64,000 nucleotides of DNA from Saccharomycopsis phalli (lineage: Eukaryota; Ascomycota; Saccharomycetes; Ascoideales; Saccharomycopsidaceae), in contig CP073217.1 of the NCBI GenBank assembly GCA_020342235.1, positions 434,001-498,000 of the forward strand, read 5' to 3'. Numbering within the stretch: position 1 is the stretch's first letter; the number at the start of each line of letters is the position of its first letter. Shown here piece by piece: positions 9,795-19,263 of the stretch. A program made the translations under genes and the position numbers. Under the pieces are notes generated by a model. That model was not told the DNA's origin, did not search any database, and saw only the letters and a list, made by a program, of their open reading frames with translations.

Positions 9795-10801
9795 TTCTCT
9801 ATTTAACTATATATTGTCTCCAACATTACGGTTGTTTGACAAGTATATTTTCACTCAGGAACATCCTGCGGTAGCTGTTAAAGAAACAGTTATCAATACT
9901 CTTATAATAATCTGTAAATAAAAACTTTAAGTTGCTCAGGTTTGTCAATAGACAGTACTTGTAGTTTTGTAAAACCTAGTCGCCTGTCACCAAGTTTCAC
10001 TTGTGAATCTCATCATGTGCTGGAGAATCATGTTCCAATACATCCTGGTAAAATTCAATGAGTTTGCGGAATGATTGGCAAACACTTTCCTCATGTTCCG
10101 TATTCCATGAGTCAAATCTAGTATTTCATGCGTGATAGAATTCGAGCTTCAAAGAGCTCTGAACAATGGCCATCATGTATGATGGAGGGGGAGTGAATCC
10201 CACGTCGTTTGCACTTTGGGTCATCATTGCCAAATAGTTTGAGCAACGTGCCGCCTCTGTGGCTTTTTCCACTGAGTAGTTGTGATTCCAAACTGAGAAT
10301 TGCCTTGGGACCTGTAAGTGCTTCCGTAAAGAGGAGCTTAGTTTTATCTCGGTGCACTTTGAGCGGCATGGCCCTGATTTTGCGTGCGTTCCTATAGTGG
10401 TTTCTTCAACAGCAATGCTGCCTCAGGATGTTCCTGAGTGGAAATATACCTGTCAAATAACCGTATTGCCGGAGACAATATATAGCTAAATTCAAAAATA
10501 AATATTATTATTATTATTACTATAGTGGTTTGGAATAAACTTGATCAGAACGGGTTTTGGCGTAATGTATTCATGAACCATCCCGTGGATTTCATTACCA
10601 AGGACTTGTGTAGGATCTTTGGTGGCAGAATACAACTTTCGATGTAAATAATCGGGGTGGACGAGGGCCCAAGGCCATTTGTAGGATTGAGCTGAATATC
10701 ACACCGAACTGACCCCACTATGTTTTGCCATACTGATATAGAACACCTCAAGAGGTTACGATATTATTGGAACTGCATACGCTTTAAACAAAACTATAGT
10801 G
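9795..10801 (-). mobile_element. LINE family B copy, 5'-truncated and decayed, interrupted by another LINE
   Basis: Reading the minus strand from 10801, translations match the LINE ORF at 10917-12026: TIVLFKAYAVPII against TLILFKTCALPLI, GWFMNTLRQNPF against RWFTNTNIKNPL, then (10403-10120) KLLFTEALTGPKAILSLESQLLSGKS against KLLLAEALAGPKNILSLISQLLSGKS and a DPKC zinc-finger remnant. The 3' end lies near 9795 and ends in AATAAATATTATTA on the minus strand. It carries stops, an internal deletion and a 5' truncation. A short plus-strand LINE tail is inserted at 10404-10519. Confidence 0.8.
10404..10519 (+). mobile_element. Very short family B LINE tail nested in the 9795-10801 copy, with 12-bp target-site duplication
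   Basis: A 116-bp segment consisting only of a LINE 3' end (GGAGACAATATATAGCTAAA, then AAATAAATATTATTATTATT). It is flanked by perfect 12-bp direct repeats CTATAGTGGTTT (10392-10403 and 10520-10531). Removing it restores a continuous reading of the host LINE across IPNHYRN, which aligns with LPAHYRT of the larger LINE. This is a clean, extreme 5'-truncated insertion. Confidence 0.85.
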
Positions 10802-10914
10802 GTGCACAATATATATAGTGTTTATAAGAAGAGTTTCATAGTAATTAACCACATTTACCTATTTATAAACTCTGACATGACTAAATTAAAAGTGCCTCAC
10901 TTATATACTTTAAG

Positions 10915-12287
10915 ACGGAACAATAAAGGAAGAGTCCAAAGAGGTGAAACTACTAGGGATATCCTTAGACTCAAAACTTAGTTTCAGACAACACGTTGGG
11001 AACATGACACTTCGTTTGAAGAGAACCACTGGACGGATACAGGCCATTAGTCGCATCACCAATGGAACCCGAGGGAAGACCACGCTAATCTTGTTTAAGA
11101 CATGCGCGCTACCCCTCATCACATATGGACTAGAGATTTTCTACCATAAGTTAACCAAGACCCAGATCGAAGCCATCAGAGTATGTTACAACATTTCATT
11201 GCGTAATGCACTTGGCATGTTGAAACCGACCCTGACCGGAATCCTCAATATCGAAGCAGGGATGCTTCCGATCCAACTTCTTTTAAAACGAGCCGCAATA
11301 GAAAAGTGTGTGAGATGGTTCACTAACACCAACATAAAAAACCCTCTACAAGATAGCATCAATAAGCAAATAGTACTCGGGGTCACAAACCGGGACGCCT
11401 ACTCATACCCTCTCATACGAGAATCCTTTGAAAGCCTTGGCATAAGTGCGCCATACCAAAGATCATTTCAAGAAGCTGCATCAAATATAGATCATCATGC
11501 AGAAGTGTTAGTCCAAACCCATTCGGAACTGTCAGATAGTCAGAGTTCAGCCCTGCAGGGACGAAAGAAATGGGCCCTTAAAGACCAGATAAACAAAAAG
11601 ATGACCGAGGAATGGCAAAAACTAGTGGACACGGGCGAGATTACTCTCCCAGCCCACTATAGAACTCTACGCGGAACGGATTCACCGGTGGTTACCACCG
11701 CTAAGGATAAACTCCTACTAGCCGAGGCCTTAGCTGGCCCAAAGAATATTTTGAGCCTGATAAGCCAACTCCTAAGTGGAAAAAGTTTGGTATCATGTAC
11801 CATCAAGAAACAATTCAATCCCGAGTGTGACCCGAAGTGCCCTAGGTGCGACAATCCCTCCCCAACAATATTCCATGACCTATCATGCCCATGTTTAGAG
11901 GTATTCCGAACTCAGGAAACAATCGGCGAAGGCCTCACAACCAGAGCGCAGATTCGCCGCCTCTTTACAGACGCAAAATCAATTCATTCTCTTATAGGTT
12001 TCTACACGTTAGTGCTGGACGGGTAGACACCTTTTCCTTTTGCAGTACATAAGAAGGGCGGCCGGGCAGGTAGTCCCCCTCGGGGGGCGAGACTCCATAG
12101 CTCTTTCTGAGTCATCTCTCTCCAACAGTTCCTTAAAGATCAAGTCGAAAGTTTTTATCCCCATTCAAAGGGTTTTCTCTCGACTCCAAAATTAGCGGCG
12201 CCGTCCTTAGTTTTTTTAGACGGTGAAATATCAATCTCACCCTTCTGGGGAGCCTAGTATAGCTATAGAAGTAAATAAACATTATTA
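10915..12287 (+). mobile_element. LINE family A, 5'-truncated insertion with 14-bp target-site duplication
   Basis: A 1373-bp element flanked by TTATATACTTTAAG at 10901-10914 and 12288-12301. Part of the right copy may overlap the ATT-rich tail. It begins inside the reverse transcriptase ORF, so it is 5'-truncated as usual for target-primed insertion, and continues to the end of the ORF and a 260-bp 3' UTR. The UTR includes a GC-rich hairpin (CCCCCTCGGGGGG), GGAGCCTAGTATAGCTATAG and AATAAACATTATTATTAT. The open frame and perfect duplication suggest a recent insertion. Confidence 0.92.
10917..12026 (+). pseudogene. C-terminal part of LINE ORF2 (thumb region and zinc finger)
   Basis: 369 codons open from the truncation point to the stop. 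The start LLGISLDSKLSFRQHVGNM is the motif found just after the reverse transcriptase palm in I/Jockey/Tad-type LINEs. The middle is the typical helical region (LITYGLEIFYHKLTKTQ). Near the C-terminus CDPKCPRC...FHDLSCPC is a Cys/His zinc finger. I see no RNase H motifs in this part. There is no start codon of its own, so it is a remnant rather than a functional gene. The first ATG-like start (GTG at 10944) has no meaning. Confidence 0.88.
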
Positions 12288-12423
12288 TTATATACTTTAA
12301 GTGTCGTGGATATCTGAAAATGTCATTAGCTTCGAAATGACACCCGCATGAGGCATGAATAATATCCAAGGCACGTAACTGGACTAATATATAATAATCA
12401 TACCCACCCACTTGTAATCATCA

Positions 12424-13414
12424 ATGAACACTATAACCGTCTTCCAAATCCTTTTAGCCATGCTCTTTATGGAGTTTGGCCTGGCGTCACCAGTCAATGG
12501 TCCTCCCTTGCTTCGCCGCTCTAAAATCGACCAATTGCTCATAAACGCTAAATTAACATATTCGTCTTCCCCTAATATGACTCGGCTGTTGGATTCACCA
12601 AATTATTGTCAAAACGAAGAGGTCCGTGATGTGGTGCTTGCGTACGACTACTGGTATCCTAGTAATCCGCTCATCGTCCGTGGATTATGGGCTGATACGA
12701 AAGAAAAGACTGCTGAAAGTCCGAGATTTAAGTCTGACCAAAGTGTCAGGATATTGTTCCCAGAGAAATCATCAACTTGGAATGATTACTGGGTTAAGAT
12801 TTGGGGATATCCAAACCATAAAACCCCATCACAACAGCTTATCCGCAATGTTGACAGTTTCACGTCATTGAGACTGGAATGCTACAACCAGGCAGTCCCA
12901 TGGGATACGAATGATGACTATAAAATGTTGACCAAATTAAAGGATGAGGGTGAAATGTCACCACGTCAGACCAAGATATTTTCTAAAATACTTAGGGATG
13001 GAGAAACCGACTCGCTTCGGAGAGCAATTGCCCTAGACTACATCACAGCGGTCCATAATTTTTTCTATGACAAAAAAAAAAATTCGTGACCAAAAGAAAC
13101 TTCTAACCACTTTTGAACTTGGCAAGATTTACAGTAAGAAAGAGTTCAAGGCTCGGCTTGAAACTTTTACAAACTTACAAGTGAGCGGAAAAATCGTTAC
13201 TCTGGACAACGGTAAGCCTTATTGTATGGTTGACAAGGTGTTGACTCACTACAAACTCGAAGGTTCTGGCCCAATCCTGAGTGAGAATCTTGAATTAATA
13301 CCAAGAAAAGTGGAAGCATCTGTAAAGGCAACTGAGGGTAAATGTGTAGCTAATGGTGCGTCGTTGAGTGATATTGATTACTGTCTCCGAGGTAGACGTG
13401 GAAAATGCGCATGA
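12424..13414 (+). pseudogene. Secreted protein, possibly RNase T2-like, lying in two overlapping frames
   Basis: The first frame (12424-13089, 221 aa) begins with a signal peptide (about residues 1-22, ending LAS-PVN). It contains VVLAYDYW...LIVRGLWAD, resembling the first RNase T2 block (FTIHGLWPD), but Arg replaces the catalytic His. The second frame (13067-13414) continues with a segment resembling the T2 C-terminal part (IVTLDNGKPYCMVDKVLTHYKLEGS). The frames overlap across an 11-base A run at 13072-13082. Either this is one gene with a length change in the homopolymer (natural or sequencing error) or a dying gene. The T2 relationship is a pattern-level inference. If real, the protein is probably not an active ribonuclease. 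It sits 120 bp after the LINE insertion. Confidence 0.55.
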
Positions 13415-13669
13415 GACTTGATTTAGCGGGTCTAAATGAAGGATATTGTGAAAGGAAATAGTAACAATTAAATCAATTTGACAGAACCAATTAAACCAAT
13501 GTGTTTTTGGTGGAGAAAGAGAGGTAGGAGTAATTCTTTGGGGTACTGTGACAAGTGCACTCAACATGGATGGTTGACTGAAATAAGGGTTTTAAATCAT
13601 CGACTGGTTTTTATCATTCTCGTTACTTTTCTTTCAGATGACCTCTTTTAGACTCCATCTTTCAATATT

Positions 13670-14290
13670 GATTTTTGCATTTAGTTATATATTTTCTCCG
13701 GAATTACGGTTATTCGACAAATATATTTCACTCAGGAAAACCCAGAGACACGACACTCCGCAGCTCCTGAGTCATTTCTCGTAACAGTTGAAGATCAAGT
13801 TGAAAGTTTATCCCCATTTCAAGGGTTTTCTCTTGACTCAAAAATTAGCGGCGCCGTCCTTTTTTTTTTAAACGGTGAAATATCAATCTCATCCTCTGGG
13901 GAGCCTAGTATAGCTATAGAAGTGGATAATCATTAAATCCTGGGCAGCATTGCTAAAGAAATCCCTTTGCCAGTCCTCATTACACTGCTTGGGATAAATA
14001 TTACATGGGTGCAATTGTATTGCCAATTCCCAGTACTTGTGGATTACAAACCTGGTGCCTTGTCAAATTGACTGAATCTCGCAGTTTGAAGTATCATATT
14101 CCAACATGTTCTGGTAAACCAAGTTTCTTGACGGATTGGCAAATACGTTTCAAGCTGCAAACTCCATAGGAGTCTATTATGTCATCAATGAGTGATGAAA
14201 TCTGAGCTTCTAGACCTCCAGACATTGTAGATCATGTATCTGAAAATGTGTCCCACGTATTTTGCCTTTGAGTTCAGTAGTCATTCTCAG
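13670..14290 (-). mobile_element. LINE family B relic, interrupted by a family A tail
   Basis: The plus strand reads AGTTATATATTTTCTCCGGA (reverse of a family B 3' end) at 13680. After a 180-bp foreign insert it continues CCTGGGCAGCATTGCTAAAG, CAGTACTTGTGGATTACAAA and onward, matching 9820-10120 and the reverse complement of 5620-5890. The right end near 14290 is the 5' truncation. Confidence 0.72.
13750..13936 (+). mobile_element. LINE family A 3' tail nested in a family B relic
   Basis: From CTGAGTCATTTCTCG to GGGGAGCCTAGTATAGCTATAG it matches the 3' UTR of the 10915-12287 LINE (12105-12271), including AAAATTAGCGGCGCCGTCCT. The split of the surrounding family B sequence marks the insertion. 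The left edge and any target duplication (AAAACC versus AAATCC) are unclear. Confidence 0.8.
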
Positions 14291-14889
14291 TAAATCATTT
14301 CTTTAGCTTTCCATACTACATCCTCACTCAAATTGAAATCATGCATATAATTCACTATCCAATGCTAAAATACATTGGTTGTGTACTCAAACATCAACTG
14401 TATTCCTCTAGTCATACTCGGTACGCTGCCTAGACATGGTGCACCCTATTTAGCTATTCGAAAATGATTGTTGGTATGGTATACCCTGTTTAGTATTGTT
14501 GTCCAACTGTCTGGTGTTCAGATGCAGTTGGCTATTCAATAGTCTGTCCAACTGTCTGGTGTTCAGATGCAGTTGGCTATTCAATAGCCTGTCCAAGCAT
14601 CAGATGGCAAATGCTAGATATTTATGTAGCATGGACTATACCAGTTTTAGTCACATTAGACTGCCATTGGCAATTTCCGAGGAATTATTTATCGACTCGC
14701 TTTATCCAAGTTATTCCAAAATTATTCAAGTCAAAATCACCCAAGCCTCTTTATCCAAGTTACACCAAAATCATTCAGGTCATTTCAAAATCACTCACGA
14801 ACTCAATCATTTACGAATTCAATCATTCACAAACTCAATCATCCAATCCAATCATCATACAACTTCAATCAATTACAATCTTCCCATAA
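14291..14889. other. Intergenic region downstream of SPC97
   Basis: No gene. It contains a 45-bp tandem duplication at 14501-14597 (starting GTCCAACTGTCTGGTG, slightly over two copies, nearly identical). At 14700-14870 there are imperfect short repeats (CAATCATT, ATTCAAGTCA), immediately downstream of the minus-strand SPC97 stop. Plus-strand open frames here are built on these repeats. Confidence 0.65.
14501..14597. repeat. 45-bp tandem duplication
   Basis: Two copies of a 45-bp unit beginning GTCCAACTGTCTGGTGTTCA, with one visible difference (AATAGT versus AATAGC). It is recent. Confidence 0.88.
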
Positions 14890-16875
14890 TCATTTCCAAT
14901 ACTTTTGAAAACTCTGGCTAAAATTATCATACTCCAGCACAAAATTGCCATACAACTCCTGGTCATCACTTTTGGCAGCCACAAACCGGTCAAAGTTGAC
15001 AACCACCTTGATCAAGTTCCGCAGAAGCCTCAAATACTCGTGATTAGTGAGGTACGCATAGAGCAAGATATTATCCAAGGTATCCAGGACCTTGTTCTTG
15101 AATTGCTCAAAGTTGGCAGCCAGCTGCAAAGCCAGAAACCCGGCTTGGAAGTTTGAGGTAATCACCAGCTGGCAGTTTCCATAGACCTTTTTCAAAAGCC
15201 CGAGGTACTTGAAGTTGAGCACTGCGATTTTCCGGGGAAAGCGGCCAAAGTTGCGGTCCAAGGTGCGGATAAAGTAGACATAGCCAATCAAGAACCGGAA
15301 AATAAGCTGGAACTTTGTGATCTCGGTGTGGTTCAAGATGAGGTTCAATGGGAAAGGGAGCACGAGGTCGTAGTTCAAATAGTTGACGAGATAGTCCACC
15401 GAGGTTGAGTCTAAGCTGCTGACTGGGGCAATGGACTCATTGACCATGGTTTTCAATGCTTGGTAGGATGAGGTGTTGAAGATACCGTCTGGATCCATGG
15501 GTTTGACGTTGAGAATGTTTTCAAACTCGGAGTAGATGTTGTTGTTTTCCAATTTTAGCTGGCCGAGTTTGAGCAACGGCGACAAGTCCTGATGAAAGAA
15601 AGCAAACTCGGCGGCGATTTCGGCAAAGTGGGTCTTTCGCTGGAGCTTGTCAAAGTTTGCGTCCATGAGTCGGGAAAACGTGTTTGAGCCAAGGAAGAAG
15701 AAGGACAGAATGTCTCTGAGGACATTTAGGAACTTGTAACCCTCGAGGAAGAGCTCCATAATGTGGCTGTTTGCTCTAGCGTACCAATGGTCCACTTGGA
15801 GGTTGAGGAGGTTAATGTCCGAGAGTTTGGCGACATAGTGCTCAACCGAGCTCAAATCAATATAATCAAGAAGGATTCCGCAGTCCTTGACAATGTTGAG
15901 ATACGTTCCTGTGTGGAGGATCTTGTTGCGGATCGAAGGGTCTTCCAACTGGCGGGGAATGCCATCTTTTCTGACGGAGTACTTGAGGTCAAACGCACCA
16001 GGTTTGATGAAAAACTCGTCAAAGGGGTCGTCAATAGAGCCGTTGATGAGCCAGTCGTTCAACATTGCGAGATACCCCAAGGAGATTTCGTCAAAGAGAA
16101 GTGTCAAGAACAGAAGGACTTCCAGATTGCCCTGATTTTTCTGGATCTGTTGGTTGACTATGGTCAAGATCAAGCCTCCTTTGCACACATGGAACCGCGA
16201 GTTGTCGGTGTTCAAGTCCAAATCTCTTGTGGAGTAAAAGTCCAGCTTCAAATTGCCAATGAAGTGGGCAAAGTCGTTGCTCTCAGAGACGCGTTTCTGG
16301 GTCTCGCGGTACATGAGATGGCAGATCTCATACAGAAGCCGGAGCTTCAAGTCGATGCACGTGCTCTTCAAGTCGTTATGGAGAAGAAGCATCGAATACC
16401 CCACTGTTGCTTGGAACTTGCGGTACACGTGATTTACGTCCGCAAGGTACTGTTGCAAAACGTGACGGACAAAGCCAGAGACTCCTTGTGACACTTTTCC
16501 AAAGTCGCCGCTGTCGTAGAACGCGACAAATGCCTTGAGCGCGTAGAACATCTTACCGGAGCGGATCGTGCTCTTGGTGATGTCTTTGAGCGACGGATTC
16601 AAGTTCTTGGAGATCTTGTAGTCCGGTCCGTTGAGCTGACACTCGAGGGACGCGCCAAACGACCCCGAGTACCGGATATAGTACCCCTCAAGGCCAAGAA
16701 GCACAAAGAAGATGTCGTTCATGATGAGTGCCTGCTGGACCGAAAGGCTGCCAATGTCGAGCAAAGAGGGGTATCCGAGCCTCGGGCCGGCGGCAAAACG
16801 CGGCTGCGGCGCCACCGTCGTCGCCAACAACGACTTCAACTCGTCAAGTGGCACCAATTGCACAACATCTGACAT
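14890..16875 (-). CDS. SPC97: SPC97, gamma-tubulin complex component (GCP2 type)
   Basis: A 661-aa protein with GCP-family features. The N-terminal block QQALIMNDIFFVLLGLEGYYIRY corresponds to the GCP gamma-tubulin complex signature (EALIIEDLLFVLMGIEGRYI), and FHVCKGGLILTIVNQQIQ...LLFLTLLFDEISLGYLAMLNDWL matches the GRIP1 helices. The C-terminus has the GRIP2-like helical repeats (FLIGYVYFIRTLDRNFGRFP). With Spc98 and Tub4 it forms the complex that nucleates microtubules at the spindle pole body. LEG rather than the usual Spc98 variant favours GCP2/Spc97, though GCP3 cannot be excluded without an alignment. It is divergent from the aldolase gene, with 168 bp between starts. Confidence 0.82.
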   Translation of the reverse strand: MSDVVQLVPLDELKSLLATTVAPQPRFAAGPRLGYPSLLDIGSLSVQQALIMNDIFFVLLGLEGYYIRYSGSFGASLECQLNGPDYKISKNLNPSLKDITKSTIRSGKMFYALKAFVAFYDSGDFGKVSQGVSGFVRHVLQQYLADVNHVYRKFQATVGYSMLLLHNDLKSTCIDLKLRLLYEICHLMYRETQKRVSESNDFAHFIGNLKLDFYSTRDLDLNTDNSRFHVCKGGLILTIVNQQIQKNQGNLEVLLFLTLLFDEISLGYLAMLNDWLINGSIDDPFDEFFIKPGAFDLKYSVRKDGIPRQLEDPSIRNKILHTGTYLNIVKDCGILLDYIDLSSVEHYVAKLSDINLLNLQVDHWYARANSHIMELFLEGYKFLNVLRDILSFFFLGSNTFSRLMDANFDKLQRKTHFAEIAAEFAFFHQDLSPLLKLGQLKLENNNIYSEFENILNVKPMDPDGIFNTSSYQALKTMVNESIAPVSSLDSTSVDYLVNYLNYDLVLPFPLNLILNHTEITKFQLIFRFLIGYVYFIRTLDRNFGRFPRKIAVLNFKYLGLLKKVYGNCQLVITSNFQAGFLALQLAANFEQFKNKVLDTLDNILLYAYLTNHEYLRLLRNLIKVVVNFDRFVAAKSDDQELYGNFVLEYDNFSQSFQKYWK

Positions 16876-16929
16876 GTTATTTTATCTCCGGACCTTAATC
16901 CCACCTCTCGCTCCAAACATACTTGGCAG

Positions 16930-16937
16930 TTACCCGC
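16930..16937. promoter_or_regulatory. Reb1-like site TTACCCGC between SPC97 and aldolase
   Basis: TTACCCGC lies 55 bp upstream of the SPC97 start in the shared promoter. It is a one-base variant of TTACCCGG. Confidence 0.45.
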
Positions 16938-16983
16938 CCGCGAATGGCGGCAGTTGCCGAATCTGGGCAATCCGCCTACTGGG

Positions 16984-16993
16984 TATATAAAAG
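16984..16993 (+). promoter_or_regulatory. TATA box of the aldolase gene
   Basis: TATATAAAAG lies about 55 bp before the ATG at 17044, oriented towards the aldolase. It implies a regulated gene with a very short leader, which includes an A-rich stretch (17020-17030). Confidence 0.7.
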
Positions 16994-17043
16994 GAGGGCC
17001 TTATGGACTTGTGGGGAGAAAAAAAAAAAAGTTATAGGCCAAA

Positions 17044-17913
17044 ATGACCAACCAGAAAAACAGTCGTGGATATAAACTAGAAAAGGAGGGTTCACACAAC
17101 ATCTCCCTCGGGTTCGAGCACCCTTTCCCCGTGCCAAAGTTTGAAAACGTTTATGCCCATCGCCGGTACATTCTCGAGCACATGGCTGGAGCGTTTCGAG
17201 TATTTGCTCGGAAAGGTTATACCGAAGGAGCAGCAGGCCATATTTCGGTCCGCGATCCAGAGGACCCAGATACGTTCTGGATCAACCCGTTGAACATCCA
17301 TTTTGGCATGATCCGTGCCGAGGATATGGTGCGGGTTGATGAGCATGGGAATGTGATTGGCGGATCAAATGTCGCAGTGAACGCTGCGGGGTTCAAAATC
17401 CACTCGGAGTTGCACAAGGCCCGGCCAGACGTCCATGCTGCCTGTCACACCCACTCGATTTATGGTAAAGCATGGTCGTGTTTTGGCCAAGAGCTTGAGA
17501 TGTTGAACCAAGACTCGTGTGCGTTTTACCAAAAACAGGCTGTCTATGAGGACTTTGGCGGTGCCGCATTGGAGGCAGAAGAGGGGAAGAAGATTGCCCG
17601 GGCATTGGGCGACTCCAAGAGCGTCGCCATCCTCCAGAACCACGGGCTCCTAACCACAGGTGCTACGGTTGACGAAGCAGCGTACAAGTTTACGTTGATG
17701 GAGGGCACGTGCCACGCGCAGTTGTTGGCTGACAGCAATGTGAATTACAAAAAGAAGCTCATTGGCGACGAGGACGCAGCTTATACCCTTCGTATGGTCC
17801 ATGACCCAGATTCTCATTTTGCCGACTTTCAGAGTGATTACATGTATGAGGTCAAGGCTAGTGGTGGTGACTTTTTGTTTCCACCGGGGTTTCCTGATAG
17901 CAAGTTGCAGTAG
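17044..17913 (+). CDS. Class II aldolase/adducin-domain protein
   Basis: A 289-aa cytosolic protein with one class II aldolase/adducin N-terminal domain over nearly its full length. Metal-ligand motifs are seen: CHTHSIYGKA (His135 and His137) and QNHGLLTTG (the later His). An acidic active-site candidate lies in the preceding domain half. The fold is shared by fuculose- and ribulose-phosphate aldolases and epimerases, but the fungal stand-alone members (similar to S. pombe mug14-like proteins) have no settled substrate. A strong TATA box and short leader suggest regulated expression. It is followed by a short tandem repeat. Confidence 0.88.
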   Translation: MTNQKNSRGYKLEKEGSHNISLGFEHPFPVPKFENVYAHRRYILEHMAGAFRVFARKGYTEGAAGHISVRDPEDPDTFWINPLNIHFGMIRAEDMVRVDEHGNVIGGSNVAVNAAGFKIHSELHKARPDVHAACHTHSIYGKAWSCFGQELEMLNQDSCAFYQKQAVYEDFGGAALEAEEGKKIARALGDSKSVAILQNHGLLTTGATVDEAAYKFTLMEGTCHAQLLADSNVNYKKKLIGDEDAAYTLRMVHDPDSHFADFQSDYMYEVKASGGDFLFPPGFPDSKLQ

Positions 17914-17919
17914 GTCTAG

Positions 17920-18005
17920 CTGAATCGTAAAGTGAGGTGAAGTGAATCGCTAAATCGTACAGTGAGGTGAAGTGAATCGCTAAATCGCTAATCGCTAATC
18001 GCTGA
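17920..18005. repeat. Short repeats after the aldolase stop
   Basis: Two copies of a 32-bp unit (GTGAGGTGAAGTGAATCGCT core) followed by 8-bp repeats TAATCGCT, starting a few bases after the stop codon. Confidence 0.85.
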
Positions 18006-19263
18006 ATACTGTGATATATAATTATATAGTTATTGATGATGAATGGATTTGTAATACTGCCATGTCTCTTAATGTGTCCACACTTTCAAAATTCAATTCG
18101 TGAAAAGACCCTATATGCTATTAGGATCATGCATCTCTACATGGAAATCAGTTCCCATTCATCCGACCATTGCCAAATAGTCACACTGGATTATTTACCT
18201 TGCCAAAATGTCACTACCCACCGCAAATGGTGTAATAACGTCCACGTTTCTTGAGCAGTCGGATAAATGGATGATTATCGTCCTGTTGCTTGTCCATTTG
18301 TTTCAAACTCAGTGGGGTACACTAAATGATGCAAACTACAATAGTGTTTTGTTGACATTCCTTTACTGGTCATTTCATCCCACTTTTTCCATCCCAATGC
18401 ATCCAATGGCCAATACAAAACGTGGACCTGCTAATTTATTAGGCAGATGATTTATCAGCCAAATATGTTCAGCCAGATATTCTCAGCCAGATATTCTCAG
18501 CCAGATATGTTCAGCGAGATATGTTCAGCCAGATATTTTTGTGTGCACTATGTAATTTCACATCACTCTGGTAGTATCTACATCACTCTTGTAATATCCC
18601 GCATCAATTGGATTATCCTACTCAATCATGTTTATTTGCAGTCTACATCTGAGGGGTATTGGCGTGATATGCAGCATTACCAAACATCTCATAATCAGCA
18701 ATTAACCTACCATATAGGCTATCCTACCTCATTTGGATCTAGCCAATCTCTTTAAACGCAATGCTAATCAAATCTGAGAAAACACAGGGAACCATCGTCA
18801 AAAATAATGGTCACTACGTGGGATTGTAAATGCAAATTATAGCCCCGACTTGGCATTTCAAAAGACTGAAATACCAATACATTACCTTGGCCTGTCTTTT
18901 GAATGTCAAATGTGTGACATCAGTCCCACATTTACACTTCAATGTCTCAGATTGTTTTCAGAATAGACAAATACAATAATCTACAAATTTAATCCAAATG
19001 TAATCCAAATGACACTATAAAAGTCTGCCATCCACAAATCAATCCACGCACCCACCGAACTTTACCAATACAAACCTTTCTTCAACAACTGCATCACAAG
19101 TCCCCGAATATTTGCCAAACCATGTCATCTTTACATTATATAGTCATACAAAAATATCATCATTTGGCTCTCCTTTAAAGCCCATTGTCTGCCTCTGCAG
19201 GCCATCTGCAGTGCTTACTTAAGCAGGAGTGATGTTTGTTATACGCATCTTGACAGCAACATC
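18006..19263. other. Intergenic region upstream of the sugar transporter
   Basis: No gene recognised. It holds a tandem array of a 14-bp unit (AGCCAGATATTCTC, six copies, 18458-18540). TATAAAAG at 19016 lies about 240 bp before the transporter ATG, with another AT-rich TATA-like site at 19138. A long promoter suits a regulated nutrient transporter. Confidence 0.6.
18458..18540. repeat. Tandem repeat, 14-bp unit
   Basis: Six copies of AGCCAGATAT(G/T)(T/C)TC with few differences. Confidence 0.88.

Noticed and set aside
15763-16491. 242-codon plus-strand frame opposite SPC97
   Set aside because: Antisense shadow of a gene with good family matches; no features of its own.
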